Shown: in pieces, positions 35,671-44,569 of the stretch | How positions within the stretch are numbered: the first letter of the stretch is position 1 | Layout: the number at the start of each line of letters is the position of its first letter | Source of the DNA: Prevotella disiens JCM 6334 = ATCC 29426 | GTDB taxonomy: Bacteria > Bacteroidota > Bacteroidia > Bacteroidales > Bacteroidaceae | Direction of reading: 5' to 3' | DNA length: 64,000 bases | Assembly (NCBI RefSeq): GCF_000613345.1 | Contig: NZ_BAIS01000001.1 | Span: 62,001 to 126,000 of the forward strand | Position numbers and translations under genes: made by a program | The notes under the pieces: generated by a model | What the model saw: only the letters and a program-made list of their open reading frames with translations | Database searches by the model: none | Told to the model about the DNA's origin: nothing

Positions 35671-36609
35671 CTATACCAAATATTGGTCAGAAATACTTTC
35701 ATTTTTTACAACACGAAGAATCGTTTCAGCAAACATATCAGCAACAGAAATTTGCTTTACTTTTGAACATCTGTCAGTATAAGGAATAGAATCAGTGAAA
35801 ACCAACTCTTCCAAAGCAGAAACATCGACACGTTCGTTAGCAGGACCACTCATAACACAGTGTGATGCACAAGCACGAACACTCTTAGCACCAGCCTTTT
35901 TCATAATATCAGCAGCCTTCGACATCGTACCTGCGGTATCCACCATATCATCAACGATAACAACATTCTTATCCTTTACATCACCAATAATCTGCATTGT
36001 AGCAACTTCATTGGCACGTGCGCGAGTCTTATTGCAAAGCACCAATGGACAGCCAAGGTACTTAGCGTATGTATTAGCACGCTTAGAACCACCCACATCA
36101 GGACTGGCAATTACCATATCCTTTAAGCGTAAACTCTGCAAATAAGGCAGTAACACACCACTTGCATAAAGGTGGTCAACAGGAACATCGAAGAAACCTT
36201 GAATCTGATCAGCGTGTAAATCCATCGTAATCAGACGGTCGATACCTGCAACACTCAATAAATCGGCAACCAATTTAGCACCAATGCTAACACGTGGCTT
36301 GTCTTTTCTATCCTGACGCGCCCAACCAAAATATGGTATTACAGCAATGATGTTACGAGCTGATGCACGTTTCGCAGCGTCAATCATCAGGAGTAACTCC
36401 ATTAAATTGTCAGAATTTGGGAATGTACTTTGCACAAGAAATACGTCCTTACCGCGGATACTCTGTTCGTATGACACGGCAAATTCTCCGTCAGAGAAAC
36501 GTGTCATAACTGAATTTCCTAAAGGACAATTCAAGCTTGCACAAATTTTTTCTGCTAAGTATCTCGTTTTTGTTCCCGAGAATACTAAAAAAGAGTTTTC
36601 TTCACTCAT
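35671..36609 (-). CDS. prs: Ribose-phosphate pyrophosphokinase
   Basis: Makes PRPP from ribose 5-phosphate and ATP for nucleotide, His and Trp synthesis. The 312 residues are standard for class I. Motifs: FSDGEFAVSYEQSIRGKDVFLVQS near 38-61, YFGWARQDRK near 97, the PRPP loop VVIVDDMVDTAGTM near 215-228, and MDLHADQIQGFF near 129. It starts 34 nt after the stop of the ThiE/TenI-like gene on the same strand, with no promoter box between, so the two are probably co-transcribed. Confidence 0.96.
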   Translation of the reverse strand: MSEENSFLVFSGTKTRYLAEKICASLNCPLGNSVMTRFSDGEFAVSYEQSIRGKDVFLVQSTFPNSDNLMELLLMIDAAKRASARNIIAVIPYFGWARQDRKDKPRVSIGAKLVADLLSVAGIDRLITMDLHADQIQGFFDVPVDHLYASGVLLPYLQSLRLKDMVIASPDVGGSKRANTYAKYLGCPLVLCNKTRARANEVATMQIIGDVKDKNVVIVDDMVDTAGTMSKAADIMKKAGAKSVRACASHCVMSGPANERVDVSALEELVFTDSIPYTDRCSKVKQISVADMFAETILRVVKNESISDQYLV

Positions 36610-36643
36610 CTTTAATAGTTATTAAATATAGGGGTTATGTTGA

Positions 36644-37258
36644 TTATTCTGTTGCTTGTCGAAGTTGATGAAAGTAGTTTAATATTCCTTTGAAATCGGT
36701 ATCAGCACGCAAATCAATCTTATTCCAAAAATCATTGCCCACTACTACTCCTCCAAAACCATAGTTTTTTAACTCTGGTATACGTTCTAATGTTACTCCT
36801 CCCATTGCATATACATGTTTACCAAGCCTTCCTTGCTTCTTGAGTTCAGTAAGTTCCATACTTGATAACACAGGGGTTTTCGTTGCATCACTACTATCTT
36901 CATAAACATTTTTAAGGATAACATAATCAGAATTCTTACGCATTTCTTTTAAAAGCATTGAGTTCTTACATGTTCTTCCTATCTGTCCTTTGTAGCCAAT
37001 TGGTGGTTCTACCTCTAAATTATCCAGATGAATGCCCGCCAACGACAACTTTTTCGCCATATCGAAGTGTTGATAAACAATAATGTACTTGTGATATTTG
37101 GTTGGAATAAGCATCAATAGTCGTTCAAGATACAAAGACGATTCATCTGTCTTCGAGATGTGCAGATTTTCAAGTCCCGCCTCGAAGAGTAGCGTTAATA
37201 TCTTGTCTTCCTCCACAAAATACGTGGATTTAGTCATGACGACCAATTTCATACCCAT
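36644..37258 (-). CDS. Thiamine-phosphate synthase-family protein (ThiE/TenI-like)
   Basis: A TIM-barrel protein of about 204 residues related to ThiE and TenI. It has KLVVMTKSTYFVEEDKIL at the N-terminus, GIHLDN-type strand ends (LAGIHLDNLE), GRTCKNSMLLKEM where ThiE has its G(x)S(x)H segment, and YAMGGVTLERIPELKNYGFGGVVVGNDFW near the C-terminus, matching the barrel's phosphate-binding GG. ThiE-specific catalytic residues are not obvious, so a TenI-like or divergent role is possible. The start is ATG at 37258 (or 37252); a farther start at 37297 would lie upstream of the -7 box at 37268-37276. Confidence 0.75.
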   Translation of the reverse strand: MGMKLVVMTKSTYFVEEDKILTLLFEAGLENLHISKTDESSLYLERLLMLIPTKYHKYIIVYQHFDMAKKLSLAGIHLDNLEVEPPIGYKGQIGRTCKNSMLLKEMRKNSDYVILKNVYEDSSDATKTPVLSSMELTELKKQGRLGKHVYAMGGVTLERIPELKNYGFGGVVVGNDFWNKIDLRADTDFKGILNYFHQLRQATE

Positions 37259-37267
37259 TATTTTGGT

Positions 37268-37276
37268 GCAAAGGTA
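37268..37276 (-). promoter_or_regulatory. -7 box of the ThiE/TenI-like gene
   Basis: TACCTTTGC on the minus strand, 9 nt before the ATG at 37258. It shares a 60-nt divergent promoter region with nspC. Confidence 0.6.
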
Positions 37277-37308
37277 GATATTATTTCCGAGTTTCACAAA
37301 CTTTTCTG

Positions 37309-37317
37309 TATATTTGC
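37309..37317 (+). promoter_or_regulatory. -7 box of nspC, adjacent to the start codon
   Basis: TATATTTGC ends 3 nt before the nspC ATG at 37321. The predicted transcription start falls within a few bases of the ATG. Confidence 0.55.
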
Positions 37318-37320
37318 AGA

Positions 37321-38484
37321 ATGAAAATTAACGCATTAACATTCGAAGAACTGCATCGCCCCACTTATATATTAGAAGAGGCGAAATTGCGAAACAACTT
37401 GTCGCTGATTTCAAAAGTTGCGAAAGAAGCCGATATAGAAATCATATTGGCTTTTAAGGCATACGCACTTTGGCGAACGTTTCCTATTTTTCGTGAATAT
37501 ATCAAGGCTACTACAGCCTCATCACTATACGAAGCGAAGTTAGGTTTTCAAGAATTTGGCGCTCCCACCCATACTTTTTCGCCTGCTTATACCGATTACG
37601 AAATTGACGAAATAGCGCGTTGTTCGTCGCATTTAGTTTTCAATTCGCTTTCTCAATACAACCGTTTCCATGCGCATATCAAGCAAATTAATAAGGAAAC
37701 GAGCATCGGATTACGCGTAAACCCTGAATATTCCGAAGTGGAAACCTTACTATATAATCCTTGCGCACCAGGCACTCGCTTTGGTGTTTCTGCCGATAAA
37801 CTCCCTAAAACTTTGCCAAACGACATTGAAGGATTCCATGTTCATTGCCATTGCGAGAATGGTAGCGATGTATTTGAACGCACCTTAGCCCACATAGAAC
37901 AGAAGTTTTCGCCTTGGTTTAGCCAAATAAAGTGGATTAATTTTGGGGGCGGACACCTCATGACTCGTAAGGATTATGACATTCCACGCCTTATCAAACT
38001 GTTGAAAACCTTTAAGGAAAAATATCCGTGGCTAAAGGTTATCTTAGAGCCAGGCAGTGCTTTTGCATGGCAAACGGGATCTCTTGTTGCTCAAATTGTT
38101 GATATTGTGGAAGATAAAGGTATACAAACTGCTATTCTCAATGTTAGCTTTACTTGCCACATGCCCGATTGTTTGGAAATGCCCTACCAACCTACTGTGC
38201 GCAATGCAGCTTGTGTTGAGGAGATCGAACAACATGCTACCAACACTTATCGCTTAGGTGGTAACAGTTGTTTGAGTGGCGATTGGTTGGGTTATTGGCA
38301 CTTTGACCATGCGTTAGAGATTGGTGAGAACATTATTTTCGAGGATATGCTCCATTACACGACCGTTAAAACAAATATGTTCAATGGCATTACCCACCCT
38401 GGCATAGCCCTACTCCACCCAAATAACGAGTTGGAAATTTTGCGCCAATATGCTTACGAAGATTACAAACAGCGCATGGATTAA
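37321..38484 (+). CDS. nspC: Carboxynorspermidine/carboxyspermidine decarboxylase
   Basis: PLP enzyme of the alanine-racemase fold that completes spermidine or norspermidine synthesis by the carboxy-polyamine route. It has 387 residues. The N-terminal barrel contains the PLP lysine in ILAFKAYALW near residue 47, FHVHCHCENGSD near 175, WINFGGGHLM near 213 and VILEPGSAFAW near 240. The C-terminal domain has LNVSFTCHMPDCLEMPYQP near 274 and the substrate Cys motif NSCLSGDWLG near 317. The partner dehydrogenase gene is not in the window. The promoter abuts the ATG, so the message may be nearly leaderless. Confidence 0.95.
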   Translation: MKINALTFEELHRPTYILEEAKLRNNLSLISKVAKEADIEIILAFKAYALWRTFPIFREYIKATTASSLYEAKLGFQEFGAPTHTFSPAYTDYEIDEIARCSSHLVFNSLSQYNRFHAHIKQINKETSIGLRVNPEYSEVETLLYNPCAPGTRFGVSADKLPKTLPNDIEGFHVHCHCENGSDVFERTLAHIEQKFSPWFSQIKWINFGGGHLMTRKDYDIPRLIKLLKTFKEKYPWLKVILEPGSAFAWQTGSLVAQIVDIVEDKGIQTAILNVSFTCHMPDCLEMPYQPTVRNAACVEEIEQHATNTYRLGGNSCLSGDWLGYWHFDHALEIGENIIFEDMLHYTTVKTNMFNGITHPGIALLHPNNELEILRQYAYEDYKQRMD

Positions 38485-38587
38485 CTGCAAAACAATCGTT
38501 TTATATGACAATTTACTGCCAAAATGATAAAAAACGTTGCTATGGCATATATTTTGCTTATGAAATAGTGGAATAAAAAAAATAAGC

Positions 38588-38593
38588 AGGAGG
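38588..38593 (+). promoter_or_regulatory. Consensus Shine-Dalgarno before the dnaJ-like gene
   Basis: AGGAGG lies nine bases before the ATG at 38603. Such a strong site is exceptional among the genes of this window, which lack recognisable ones. Confidence 0.5.
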
Positions 38594-38602
38594 AAAATAA
38601 AA

Positions 38603-39249
38603 ATGGCATTTGTAGATTATTATAAAATATTAGGCGTAAAGAAGGATATTCCGCAGAAAGATGTTCGTGCGGCTTATCGTAAGCGTGCGAAGCAATTTCA
38701 CCCCGACCTACACCCTAACGATGCAAAAGCAAAGGCTAAATTTCAAGCATTGTCAGAGGCTTACGAAGTCATTGGCGACCCTGACAAGCGTGCGAAATAC
38801 GATAAATATGGCGAACAGTGGCGCAATGCCGAAGCTACGAAAACTTTGGTGGCGGCAGACAAGGTGGCTACAACACATCGTTCGAGGGCTTTGACTTCGG
38901 AAGTATGGGAGGCGGATTCAGTAGTTTCTTCCAAGACTTGTTTGGGGGTGGCACTCGTGGCAGCTATCGCCGTCAAAGCAATTACACAAACACCGCTCCA
39001 CAAGCGCAAGAGAAGGAAATCAACATCGACATGTACACGGCTTTGCTCGGTGGCGAGGTGGTTGTACAACTTCCAGAAGGCAAAAAGGTGAAACTAAAAG
39101 TAAAACCTTACACGCAAAACGGAACAAAAGTCAGACTCAAAGCTACTGCCCAGCGCAGCGAAATCATCTTAAAATATAATGTGAAGCTGCCTACTGTTTT
39201 GACAGAAAACCAAAAAGAACATCTCACAAAGATGCGTGATAATCTTTGA
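38603..39249 (+). pseudogene. CbpA/DnaJ-type co-chaperone, frameshifted near 38835
   Basis: J-domain co-chaperone for DnaK, of the zinc-finger-less CbpA type. The first frame gives DYYKILGVKKDIPQKDVRAA with the HPD motif in KQFHPDLHPND, to KYDKYGEQWRNAEA. The Gly/Phe linker and client domain (YENFGGGRQGG, GFSSFFQDLFGGG, then EINIDMYTALLGGEVVVQLP) continue in a second frame to 39249. One extra C in GAAGCTACG (GAA GCC TAC) would join them. The client domain also looks short: between VRLKATAQ and ILKYNVKLP the usual Gly-rich turn is missing. It is therefore either a true pseudogene with two lesions or a divergent gene with one missed base. Confidence 0.8.
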
Positions 39250-39268
39250 TGAAAATTGTTTCAAAAAA

Positions 39269-39334
39269 AGAAACCTATTGTTTTGAAACGCAAAACCTAT
39301 TGTTTTGCGGCTCAAAACAATAGGTTTTTCATTT
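39269..39334. repeat. 22-nt-period palindromic array E, three units
   Basis: Units begin at 39269, 39291 and 39313. Unit two (core CAAAACCTATTGTTTTG) and unit three (CAAAACAATAGGTTTT) are reverse complements, so AAAACCTATTGTTTTG and CAAAACAATAGGTTTT form a perfect 16-bp hairpin with a 5-nt loop, followed by T-rich sequence. It sits 20 nt after the dnaJ-like gene and could act as its terminator. Confidence 0.9.
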
Positions 39335-39483
39335 TAAAGAATATATGCTCATTTCAGGGATAGGATATTTCATCCTATGAAGCATACTCCATTTTCATGA
39401 AAAAGTATGGAGCAGAAACGCAAAATAAGCCCTATTTCAAACAAAATTCAAGGAAAATATTCGTTATATACGAAAGAAAACTT

Positions 39484-39492
39484 TAACTTTGC
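39484..39492 (+). promoter_or_regulatory. -7 box of the exporter operon
   Basis: TAACTTTGC lies 23 nt before the ATG at 39516. A TTG inside the box is formally in frame with the gene but cannot be its start. Confidence 0.6.
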
Positions 39493-39515
39493 AAATAGTT
39501 CATACTTATTTACTT

Positions 39516-40790
39516 ATGAAACATTTTATAATTATAATATTTCTCTGTTTGCCAATTCCCATGTTGGCTCAAACCAAGACACTTGCCGAATGTCAAGAAC
39601 TTGCCGTGCAAAATTATCCATTGATTAAGAAACACGACCTAATTGCCCAAACAACAGCCACCGAAACAGATAACGTTGCCAAACAATGGTTGCCTAAAAT
39701 CAGTGCATACGCCCAAGCAACCTTGCAAAGCGATGTGGTTACGTTGCCCGAAACAATGAACAATCTCTTAAAAATCACTGGTGTAGCGTGGGAAGGATTA
39801 AAGCGCGACCAATACAAAATAGGCATTGATGTGAACCAAATTATCTACGATGGAGGTGCCATAAAAAGTCAAAAAAACATCATTCGGCGACAAGGCGACT
39901 TGCAAGCAGCGCAAAACGATGTGAATATTTATGCGGTAAGGAAACGTGTAAACGAAATTTTCTTCTCCATTCTCTTTGCCAACGAAATGATAAAATTAAA
40001 CGCTGACCGACAAACGCTGCTGCTTGCTAACGAAAAACAATTAGAGGCTATGCTCAAAGGCGGTGTTGCCACCGAAAGCGACTATGCTTCTGTGCGTGCC
40101 GAACGCCTCAATGTTATACAAGAAGAAAACAGTTTGCGAGCCAAACAAAAGAGCTTGCTCAGTTTACTATCTGCTTTCGTCGGAACAACCGTTAGTAACG
40201 TGGAAAAACCTGCCTCTATTCCATTGGCAAAGGGTGAAAACTATCGCCCAGAACTGCGCCTTTTAGATGCGCAAATCAAAGTTATCGATGCACAAGAAGC
40301 TGCTTTACATAGTCAGTTAATGCCAAAGTTAGGGGCTTTTGCAAGTGGTTTCTATGGTTATCCAGGCTTCGACATGTATGCCGATATGATGAATCGCCGC
40401 TTTTCACTGAACGGAATCGTGGGCTTAAAACTAAGTTGGGATATTTCTCCACTATACACTCGAAAAGGCGACAAGACTCGTTTACAATTGAAGCGTGAGA
40501 CTGCTGAAACAGAACGTGCTACTTTCCTTTTCAATAGCAAGTTGGAGGAAATTCAGAACGACACTGAAATAGAGCGTTTCCAACAATTAATAGCAACCGA
40601 CAACGAGATTATTCAACTACGAAGCAAAGTGAGAAAGGCTTACGAATCTAAACTCCGACACGGCATCATAGAAACAACATCACTCTTACAGGAGATTACG
40701 AAGGAGAATGCAGCAAAAACAAATCTTTCAACTCACGAAATAGAGTTATTAAAGCAACTTTACGATAAGAAAATCCTCTTGGCACAATAG
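39516..40790 (+). CDS. TolC-family outer-membrane efflux protein
   Basis: Outer-membrane channel of an export system, 424 residues with signal peptide MKHFIIIIFLCLPIPMLAQ. Two halves of the TolC/OEP repeat are visible: TKTLAECQELAVQNYPLIKKHDLI at the mature N-terminus, long Gln/Glu/Arg-rich helices, and NGIVGLKLSWDISPLYT near residue 300, the strand region of the second repeat. The start is ATG at 39516, not the in-frame TTG at 39489, which is part of the -7 box. It is the first gene of a five-gene exporter operon. Confidence 0.88.
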   Translation: MKHFIIIIFLCLPIPMLAQTKTLAECQELAVQNYPLIKKHDLIAQTTATETDNVAKQWLPKISAYAQATLQSDVVTLPETMNNLLKITGVAWEGLKRDQYKIGIDVNQIIYDGGAIKSQKNIIRRQGDLQAAQNDVNIYAVRKRVNEIFFSILFANEMIKLNADRQTLLLANEKQLEAMLKGGVATESDYASVRAERLNVIQEENSLRAKQKSLLSLLSAFVGTTVSNVEKPASIPLAKGENYRPELRLLDAQIKVIDAQEAALHSQLMPKLGAFASGFYGYPGFDMYADMMNRRFSLNGIVGLKLSWDISPLYTRKGDKTRLQLKRETAETERATFLFNSKLEEIQNDTEIERFQQLIATDNEIIQLRSKVRKAYESKLRHGIIETTSLLQEITKENAAKTNLSTHEIELLKQLYDKKILLAQ

Positions 40791-40864
40791 TAGAAAAATT
40801 ACTATTTTAAAGCGAAGGAAAACAAGTTGTTATCATCAAAAAAAGAAAATAAAAAACTCAAAAT

Positions 40865-41899
40865 ATGAAAAATAAACTATATTTTGGCTTACTTGTGGCG
40901 GCAACCATGATGAGTTGCAGCGATAAAGATTTGACCAACAAAGCCACAGGAACATTTGAAGCGACCGAAATTACCATATCAGCAAAGGCGTCAGGGCAAA
41001 TCGAACGCCTCAATATTGTAGAAGGTCAGCAGCTGAAACAGGGCGAATTGGTGGGATTAATAGATGCCACTCAATTGCAATTGAAACGTAATCAATTGGC
41101 TACATCGAAGAAAAAGCTAAATGCAAGCCGACAGCAAATAGCGACAACGCAACGCCAAATGGCAGCCAATCGGGCGGCTAACGATAGCAGAACTTTAGAT
41201 TTGGGAAATCAAATCGCATCTTTGCAACAACAAATCGCCAATTTAAAGCGAGAAAAACAACGCTTTCAAGAACTTTTAGACGATGGTGCAGCGACACGAA
41301 AGCAAGTAGACGACATTGAATACAATATCTTGGTGTTGCAAAAGCAATTGGTTGCCACACAAGAACAATTAGCAAGTGCGAACGAAAGTCTATCCCAACA
41401 AAGCAAAGGCATTAATGCGCAGATAGAAGGCTTAGATGCTCAACGTGCAATGGTCAAGGCTGACGATGAGAATTTAACCATAGAAACATCGCAGATTGAC
41501 GACCAAATTAGCAATACCAACATTGTTTCGCCTATCAATGGTATCGTTTTGGAGAAGTATATGGAACAAAGTGAATTTGCAGTAGCAGGCAAACCGCTTT
41601 TCAAAATGGCTGATACCAACCAAATGATAATGCGTGCTTACATCACTTCCGAGCAATTGATGAATGTAAAAGTGGGACAAATAGTGAAAGTTTTTGCCGA
41701 TTACGGAAATGAGCAACGCAAGGAATATAAAGGAAAAATTACATGGATAAGCAATAAAAGCGAGTTTACACCAAAGACAATACTCACCGATGACGAACGA
41801 GCCGACTTGGTTTATGCCATAAAAATAAGGGTGAAAAACGATGGTTACATCAAAATCGGAATGTATGGGGAAGTAGAATTGTTGGGCGAAAATGATTAA
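40865..41899 (+). CDS. HlyD/YbhG-type periplasmic adaptor lipoprotein
   Basis: Membrane-fusion protein linking inner-membrane ABC permeases to the TolC-like channel. It has 344 residues. A lipoprotein signal (LVAATMMSCSDKD) is followed by the split lipoyl half-motif ASGQIERLNIVEGQQLKQGE near residue 40. A long coiled-coil hairpin (about 75-200, rich in QQQIA and KREKQR) follows, then the second lipoyl half with SPINGIVLEKY near 223 and a beta-barrel domain (VGQIVKVFADYG). The architecture is that of YbhG/HlyD adaptors. Its last codons overlap the ABC gene by 8 nt, indicating coupling. Confidence 0.88.
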   Translation: MKNKLYFGLLVAATMMSCSDKDLTNKATGTFEATEITISAKASGQIERLNIVEGQQLKQGELVGLIDATQLQLKRNQLATSKKKLNASRQQIATTQRQMAANRAANDSRTLDLGNQIASLQQQIANLKREKQRFQELLDDGAATRKQVDDIEYNILVLQKQLVATQEQLASANESLSQQSKGINAQIEGLDAQRAMVKADDENLTIETSQIDDQISNTNIVSPINGIVLEKYMEQSEFAVAGKPLFKMADTNQMIMRAYITSEQLMNVKVGQIVKVFADYGNEQRKEYKGKITWISNKSEFTPKTILTDDERADLVYAIKIRVKNDGYIKIGMYGEVELLGEND

Positions 41900-43340
41900 A
41901 GTAACTGACCTTTCAAAGTCGTACGGAAACGTTTGTGCGTTAAACAACGTTTCATTCGAAGTTGGTAAGGGCGAAATATTTGGTTTAATAGGACCTGACG
42001 GAGCAGGGAAAACCACGTTGTTTCGCATTCTTACCACACTCTTGCTGCCAGATGAAGGCACAGCAATCGTAGATGGGTGCGACACTGTCAAAGATATGAA
42101 ACGCATAAGGCAAAATGTTGGCTACATGCCCAGCAAGTTTTCGCTTTATCAAGACTTAACTGTGGAAGAAAATCTTGACTTTTTTGCTACTTTATTTGGG
42201 ACAACTATCGAAGCTGGTTACGAACTTATCAAACCCATTTACGCCCAAATTGAACCTTTCAAAGATAGGAAAGCAGGGGCATTGTCGGGTGGAATGAAAC
42301 AAAAATTAGCCCTTTCGTGTGCCTTAGTGCATAAGCCTATGGTGCTATTTCTCGATGAACCCACAACGGGAGTAGACCCTGTCAGTCGCAAAGAGTTTTG
42401 GGAAATGCTGCAATCGCTGCGCAATCAAGGCATTACCATTGTAGCCTCAACCCCTTATCTTGATGAGGTTAGACAATGCGAACGCGTAGCTTTCCTTGCC
42501 GAAGGGAAGATACAAGGCATTGATATGCCCGAAATCATACTTGAACGCTTTGCTAACGTGTTCAATCCGCCACCAATTGACAAACTTAAAGCGGAAGTAA
42601 CGGAAAGTGAAAACGTGATTGAAGTAGAACATTTGGTCAAGGCTTTTGGCACTTTCAAGGCGGTTAATGACATCAGTTTTAAGGTTAAACGTGGAGAAAT
42701 CTTTGGTTTCTTAGGAGCAAATGGTGCAGGAAAAACCACTGCAATGCGCATTCTGACAGGATTGAACCAACCTACGAGCGGCAAAGGCATGGTTGCAGGC
42801 TACGATGTGGCTACGGAATACGAACAAATCAAGCAGCATATTGGTTATATGAGCCAAAAGTTCACGCTCTACGAAGACCTCACTGTAAAGGAAAACATTC
42901 GTTTGTTTGCAGGTATCTATGGTTTATCTACTGCGGAAATTAGCAAACGCACTAACAAATTATTGGAAAGCATGCACTTTACAGAACATAAAAACGACAT
43001 TGTAGCCTCATTGCCACTCGGTTGGAAACAGAAATTAGCCTTTTCTGTAAGCATTTTGCACGAACCCGATGTGGTTTTCTTGGACGAACCAACGGGGGGT
43101 GTAGACCCAAAGACACGCCGCCAATTTTGGGAACTCATCTACGAAGCTGCCAAACGAGGTATCACCGTCTTTGTTACTACCCACTATATGGACGAAGCCG
43201 AATATTGCGACCGCCTAAGTATCATGGTAGACGGAAAAATTGCAGCAATGGGAACGCCCAACGAGTTGAAAGAAAAGTATAAACAGGCGGATATGAACCA
43301 TGTTTTCACCTATTTGGCACAACAAGCCAAACGCACTTAA
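41892..43340 (+). CDS. ABC transporter ATPase with two fused nucleotide-binding domains (YbhF-like)
   Basis: Cytoplasmic ATPase of 482 residues with two NBDs in tandem. NBD1: Walker A GPDGAGKTT near residue 34, signature LSGGMKQKLAL near 134, Walker B VLFLDEPTTGVDP near 154. NBD2: Walker A GANGAGKTT near 276, Walker B VVFLDEPTGGVDP near 396, but the signature is LPLGWKQKLAF, a form lacking LSGGQ. This asymmetry is usual in YbhF-type proteins, so one ATP site is probably weak. NBD1's Walker B glutamate is followed by an unusual ASTPYLDE where NBD2 has TTHYMDE, so the H-loop His is replaced by Pro in NBD1. It partners with the two permeases downstream. Confidence 0.92.
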   Translation: MIKVTDLSKSYGNVCALNNVSFEVGKGEIFGLIGPDGAGKTTLFRILTTLLLPDEGTAIVDGCDTVKDMKRIRQNVGYMPSKFSLYQDLTVEENLDFFATLFGTTIEAGYELIKPIYAQIEPFKDRKAGALSGGMKQKLALSCALVHKPMVLFLDEPTTGVDPVSRKEFWEMLQSLRNQGITIVASTPYLDEVRQCERVAFLAEGKIQGIDMPEIILERFANVFNPPPIDKLKAEVTESENVIEVEHLVKAFGTFKAVNDISFKVKRGEIFGFLGANGAGKTTAMRILTGLNQPTSGKGMVAGYDVATEYEQIKQHIGYMSQKFTLYEDLTVKENIRLFAGIYGLSTAEISKRTNKLLESMHFTEHKNDIVASLPLGWKQKLAFSVSILHEPDVVFLDEPTGGVDPKTRRQFWELIYEAAKRGITVFVTTHYMDEAEYCDRLSIMVDGKIAAMGTPNELKEKYKQADMNHVFTYLAQQAKRT

Positions 43341-43379
43341 AAGAGAGGAAACTTTGATTTGTTTTTAAAAGATAGAATT

Positions 43380-44552
43380 ATGAACGCAAAGAAAGGAAAT
43401 CAACAACAAGAAAACTTGACTACCATACACCAAAAAGGGTGTAACAAGGGAGCAAAACCGCTTTTCTTATCGTTCGTTATCAAAGAAATGCGGCATATCT
43501 TCCGGGACAAACACACGTTATTAATACTTTTTGGAATGCCCATTATATTGATGTTTCTCTTTGGATTTGCGCTATCCATTGAAGTAAGAAATATCAGAAC
43601 TGTCGTGGTTACTTCGTCTATGGACAACCAAACGCAAGCCATGGTAGAGGCATTGAGGGTCAGTGAATATTTCAAAATTACCCATTGTGTTGCGACACCC
43701 ACAGAGGCAGAACGATTAATGCGCAACCAAGAGGCTGATATGGCAGTTACCTTTTCGCAAAACTTTGCCAATAAACAGGGCGGAATACAGTTGATAACCG
43801 ACGGAACAGACCCAAACATGGGACAACAATACAGCAATCTTGCCACACGCATACTGCAACAACACCTCACAAGCAAACAGTTGAAAGGAAAAAGCCCTAC
43901 CCTTTCGGCATCGCCTGTAAGTATCAAATTGCTCTACAACCCACAAATGAAAAGTGCTTATAACTTTGTACCAGGTACAATGGGATTGCTTTTAATTTTG
44001 ATTTGCACCATTATGACTTCTATAAGCATTGTGCGAGAAAAAGAACGTGGCACCATGGAAGTGCTTTTGGTAAGTCCCATCCGTCCTATCCTCATCATTG
44101 TGGCAAAGGCAGTCCCCTATATGCTCGTATCATTCGGCATTCTTAGCATTATTTTACTCATGGCACGCTTCGTTTTGAACGTTCCTTTGGCAGGTAGTAT
44201 CTTTTGGATTGTAGCCATTTCTGCAGTTTATATCATCATGTCGCTTGCCTTAGGACTGCTCATTTCAACCATTGCAGAAACCCAAATTGTCGCCCTGCTC
44301 ATGTCGGCAATGCTACTCTTAATGCCCAGTATGTTGCTCAGTGGAATGATGTTCCCTATCGAAAGTATGCCAGATGCGTTGCAATGGATTTCCATAATAA
44401 TGCCGCCACGCTATTATATCAGTGCCATGCGCAAGCTCATGATTATGGGTGTGGGATTGGAAAGTATCTTGAATGAACTCGCAATGTTGGTTGGAATGAT
44501 GACTTTCTTCCTCTTCATCGCCCTCAAAAAATTTAAAACACGATTAGAATAA
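43380..44552 (+). CDS. ABC-2 type permease (YbhS-like), first of two
   Basis: Inner-membrane permease of about 390 residues: an N-terminal helix (HTLLILFGMPIILMFLFGFAL) preceded by the amphipathic FVIKEMRHIFRDK, a periplasmic domain (about 65-195), and five C-terminal helices beginning LLLILICTIMTSISIVREKERGTMEVLLVSPI. The ExE-type EKERGTMEVL motif after the second helix is typical of ABC-2 permeases. I start at ATG 43380; an in-frame TTG at 43359 adds seven unsupported residues. It is paralogous to the next gene, with which it would form the transmembrane heterodimer. Confidence 0.87.
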   Translation: MNAKKGNQQQENLTTIHQKGCNKGAKPLFLSFVIKEMRHIFRDKHTLLILFGMPIILMFLFGFALSIEVRNIRTVVVTSSMDNQTQAMVEALRVSEYFKITHCVATPTEAERLMRNQEADMAVTFSQNFANKQGGIQLITDGTDPNMGQQYSNLATRILQQHLTSKQLKGKSPTLSASPVSIKLLYNPQMKSAYNFVPGTMGLLLILICTIMTSISIVREKERGTMEVLLVSPIRPILIIVAKAVPYMLVSFGILSIILLMARFVLNVPLAGSIFWIVAISAVYIIMSLALGLLISTIAETQIVALLMSAMLLLMPSMLLSGMMFPIESMPDALQWISIIMPPRYYISAMRKLMIMGVGLESILNELAMLVGMMTFFLFIALKKFKTRLE

Positions 44553-44569
44553 CAAACAGTAAACGACAG

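Noticed and set aside
39269-39334. The 22-nt arrays read as short CRISPR arrays
   Set aside because: Units are contiguous and palindromic with only about five variable bases, there is no constant repeat with 30-nt spacers, and no cas gene lies in the window.
39489-39515. Longer TolC-like N-terminus from TTG at 39489
   Set aside because: The codon is part of the -7 box TAACTTTGC, and the signal peptide begins cleanly at ATG 39516.
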